A stretch of 40,610 nt of DNA from a virus: the IMG/VR virus record IMGVR_UViG_3300046171_000234, positions 1 to 40,610 of that record; one strand, written 5' to 3'. A model generated the notes under the pieces. It saw nothing but the letters and a program-made list of their open reading frames with translations. It was not told where the DNA came from and made no database searches. The stretch's first letter is position 1. Each line of letters opens with the position of its first letter. Shown piece by piece: positions 39,701 to 40,610 of the stretch. The position numbers and the translations under genes were made by a program.

Positions 39701-40610
39701 CGGTTGGTTCAGGTGCATTAGAAAGTAATACAACTGCAATTAATAATAGTGCTTTTGGTAAAAATGCTTTAAAAGTAAACACAACTGGTACTAATAATAC
39801 TGCATTAGGTTATGCTACTTTAGATGCTAGTACGACAGGTGATGGAAATACAGCAGTTGGTAATCTTGCTTTAAGTGCTAATACTACTGCAGACAATAAC
39901 ACCGCAGTTGGCTATAAAGCTCTTTATGTAAACACCACAGGTACAGCAAACTCAGCTTTTGGATATTTAGCTTTAGATGCAAATACAACAGGTTATTCTA
40001 ACAGTGCGTTTGGTGGTGAGCATACAAGTAATACTTCGGCAGCATTGTCTGCAAATACAACAGGTTCTAGTAATGTTGCTTTTGGTACAGGAGCCTTAGC
40101 CAATAACACAACAGCTTCTAACAATACCGCAGTTGGTACTTATGCACTGTACTACAACACCACAGGAACTCCAAACGTGGCTGTAGGTAAAAATGCTTTA
40201 CGAGCAAATACTACAGGTTATAACAACGCAGCAGTTGGTTATGATGCTATGACGGATAACACCACAGGGCATTCAAATGCAGTATTAGGAACAAGTGCAT
40301 TAGCAAATAACACTACAGGTGAAAATAATACAACAGTTGGTCATGGTGCTATGTTTGATAATACTACAGGTGCTAAGAATACTGCATTCGGATATCTTGC
40401 TTTAGGTGACAATACTACAGCAAATAACAATACAGCAGTTGGTTATGACGCTATGCGATTAAACACAACAGGCGCTGATAATACTTCTGTAGGGTACAAG
40501 TCTTTAGATGCTAATACTACAGGTGCAAGCAATACTTCTGTTGGTAAATCTGCTATGGGCGCTGCTACTGAGGGTGATAATAACACAGGGATAGGAGCAG
40601 GAGCTTTAGG
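36757..40610 (+). CDS. Giant tail fibre protein, at least 1284 aa, cut by the window edge
   Basis: The frame is open from ATG 36757 to the edge. N-terminus: TIQLKRSNTAGANPTTSNLA, like the preceding fibre. Residues about 66-178 form a cupredoxin-like domain with His118, Cys165, His168 and Met171 in the places of a type 1 copper site. Then come 50-residue repeats (about 195-310), a Thr/Ala-rich shaft, three modules with FIDGVYQ or VGGVYQ (about 525-735), a second shaft (745-850), and from about 890 a long run of 17-residue repeats (NTTG..NTA.G..AL.A) like the head repeats of trimeric autotransporter adhesins. The C-terminus lies outside the window. It is probably the main distal fibre that contacts the host. 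Confidence 0.85.
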   Translation, partial: MATIQLKRSNTAGANPTTSNLALGEMGINTKDGKFFLRKHVDGNTSGDSILTYAPQGINAFGTQTYEVKVVTKTAAHPQNGTGSSSGYTIDGLESPFLLLIPGNTYKFDQADSSNSSHPLRFYLEADKTTAYTTGVTTNGTPGSSGAYTQIAVSTSTPQVLYYQCSSHGYMGSAAYSVSDAIADGKVDSDQIATNAVTSAKIAQNSILTKHIDDNQVTADQIADATVTTTQIAANTIATGNIADNAVDGTKIAQNSILTRHIDDNQVTADQIADATITTTQIAANTIATANVADNAIDGTKIASNSILTRHIDDNQIGIDQLNVSDGSSGQALTTDGSGTLSFSTISGGGSASDSFKTIAISGQSSVVADSSTDTLTLVGGTGITLTTNASTDTITITGTTGISANAVTATHIATGAVGASELAATAVTAGAYTNADITVDADGRITSASNGTATVADGAITTAKLADDAVSAAKLADTAVTAGTYGSTTVSPQITVDAQGRITNVSNQTISGGGGSGGIGLNQTVAVYEGSGDGSTTAFNTGTTITNENLTWVFIDGVYQEKGAYSTSGSTVTFSAAPPNGTSVEVNNLANLTTGGAFNHNSYNGDGSTTAFTLSKAPGSDTDLIVFIDGVYQNADAFNVSSTTLTFDTAPANGTKVIAYTIGGVVMGKASTVDTFNGNASTTAFTLSLDPVKEENTQVYVGGVYQPKGTYAVSGTTLTFSEAPPSGTGNIEVVINQITTLTDVGANAVTATSIAANAVGSAEIAANSVDSSELVTGSIDTIHIGDDQVTNAKLAVNSVSAVELAGNSVTSTQIAQNQVGVSELNVSDGSSGQALTTNGSGTLSFATIASPTFKTFGTNSIMIGDNDTGTINAADSNTGLGIDIFAALTEGDGNVAIGKSALAANTTGDYNIAIGLNTLDANTTGTQNTALGLSSLGSNTTGSFNAALGVGALGANTTASSNTAIGHTALTANTTGYDNTAVGSGALESNTTAINNSAFGKNALKVNTTGTNNTALGYATLDASTTGDGNTAVGNLALSANTTADNNTAVGYKALYVNTTGTANSAFGYLALDANTTGYSNSAFGGEHTSNTSAALSANTTGSSNVAFGTGALANNTTASNNTAVGTYALYYNTTGTPNVAVGKNALRANTTGYNNAAVGYDAMTDNTTGHSNAVLGTSALANNTTGENNTTVGHGAMFDNTTGAKNTAFGYLALGDNTTANNNTAVGYDAMRLNTTGADNTSVGYKSLDANTTGASNTSVGKSAMGAATEGDNNTGIGAGAL
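37340..37690 (+). repeat. 150-nt tandem repeats in the giant fibre gene
   Basis: About two and a half units of 50 codons: KIAQNSILT.HIDDNQVTAD, then QIADAT.TTTQIAANTIAT and IADNA.DG. The units are very similar at protein level and clearly similar at DNA level. They form a repeated shaft segment behind the cupredoxin-like domain. Confidence 0.75.
38340..38960 (+). repeat. Three tandem FIDGVYQ modules in the giant fibre gene
   Basis: Units of about 210 nt, each with GDGSTTAF or GNASTTAF, a VFIDGVYQ or VYVGGVYQ strand, a (T/V)(L/V)TF(S/D) strand and a P.(S/N)GT turn. Such modules are common in marine phage fibres and probably form small beta-domains along the shaft. Confidence 0.75.
39430..40610 (+). 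repeat. Long run of 51-nt (17-residue) adhesin-head-like repeats
   Basis: About 23 consecutive copies of the pattern NTTG..NTA.G..AL.A continue to the window edge, for example NTTGYDNTAVGSGALES. The regular spacing of Asn, Thr, Gly and small hydrophobics suits a left-handed beta-roll trimer, as in the head of YadA-type adhesins, though with a longer period than the usual 14-15 residues. The array is incomplete at the right edge. Confidence 0.8.

Noticed and set aside
37340-40610. Regularly spaced repeats, considered as a CRISPR array
   Set aside because: The repeats are in frame within one protein, have 51-nt or 150-nt periods without unique spacers, and vary at synonymous positions.
1-40610. 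tRNA genes, integrase, attachment sites, insertion sequences and an origin
   Set aside because: I looked for characteristic motifs and found none that I could support; a tRNA scan and repeat search would be needed to exclude them fully.

Overview
The window is a stretch of about 40 kb from a tailed double-stranded DNA phage. Every gene I can support lies on the + strand. The DNA is AT-rich, genes are packed tightly (ATGA and TAATG junctions, overlaps up to 71 nt), and the promoters are canonical sigma70 type. The head is HK97-like (TerL, portal, prohead protease, capsid). The tail set is lambda-like, with homologues of G/GT, H, M, L, K, I and J in order, so the virion should be a siphovirus with a long flexible tail. 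The small-gene set, the tail-fibre domains and the low GC resemble phages of marine Gram-negative bacteria. A host like SAR11 or another low-GC alphaproteobacterium is possible but is inference. The encoded CsgG outer-membrane pore implies a host with an outer membrane.

Layout. (1) 1-489: the end of an unknown gene, one small gene, then promoter P1. (2) 490-7453: one long transcription unit that starts with a small-terminase-like gene and three small membrane proteins. It continues with an unexpected cargo: curlin-like protein 1, a 27-residue membrane peptide, CsgF, CsgG, curlin-like protein 2, a secreted FecR-domain protein and a CHASE2/class III adenylate cyclase. (3) 7457-10474: promoter P2 and about 14 tiny genes, several extremely basic, one a small zinc-ribbon protein and one with an EF-hand-like loop. 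(4) 10471-15778: TerL, promoter P3 with an HNH endonuclease, portal, protease/scaffold/capsid and a strong terminator. (5) 15786-20193: connector, neck protein, tail terminator, tail tube and tail chaperone G with a -1 slippery site. (6) 20605-31288: tape measure and tail-tip proteins M, L, K, I and J. (7) 31288-33350: three tandem paralogues and two small genes. (8) 33383 to the window end: promoter P4 and a fibre operon ending in a giant fibre gene that runs off the right edge.

The most notable system is the block 1727-7453 between the small and large terminase genes. It combines two secreted amyloid-type subunits, their pore (CsgG) and pore partner (CsgF), a FecR protein whose C-terminus itself looks curlin-like, and a membrane cyclase with every catalytic residue intact. 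CsgE, CsgB, CsgC and CsgD are absent. My inference is that infected cells may export phage-encoded fibres and alter host cAMP; the purpose (superinfection exclusion, aggregation, envelope remodelling) is unknown.

Sequence quality: about ten single-base +1 shifts and one or two -1 shifts break otherwise canonical genes. They cluster at 12.4-20.7 kb, with isolated cases near 29.8 and 34.3 kb, while 0.5-12 kb and 20.7-29.8 kb have none. Most look like sequencing or assembly indels, so the affected genes are annotated over their full span. The -1 site in the tail chaperone is the exception and looks programmed.
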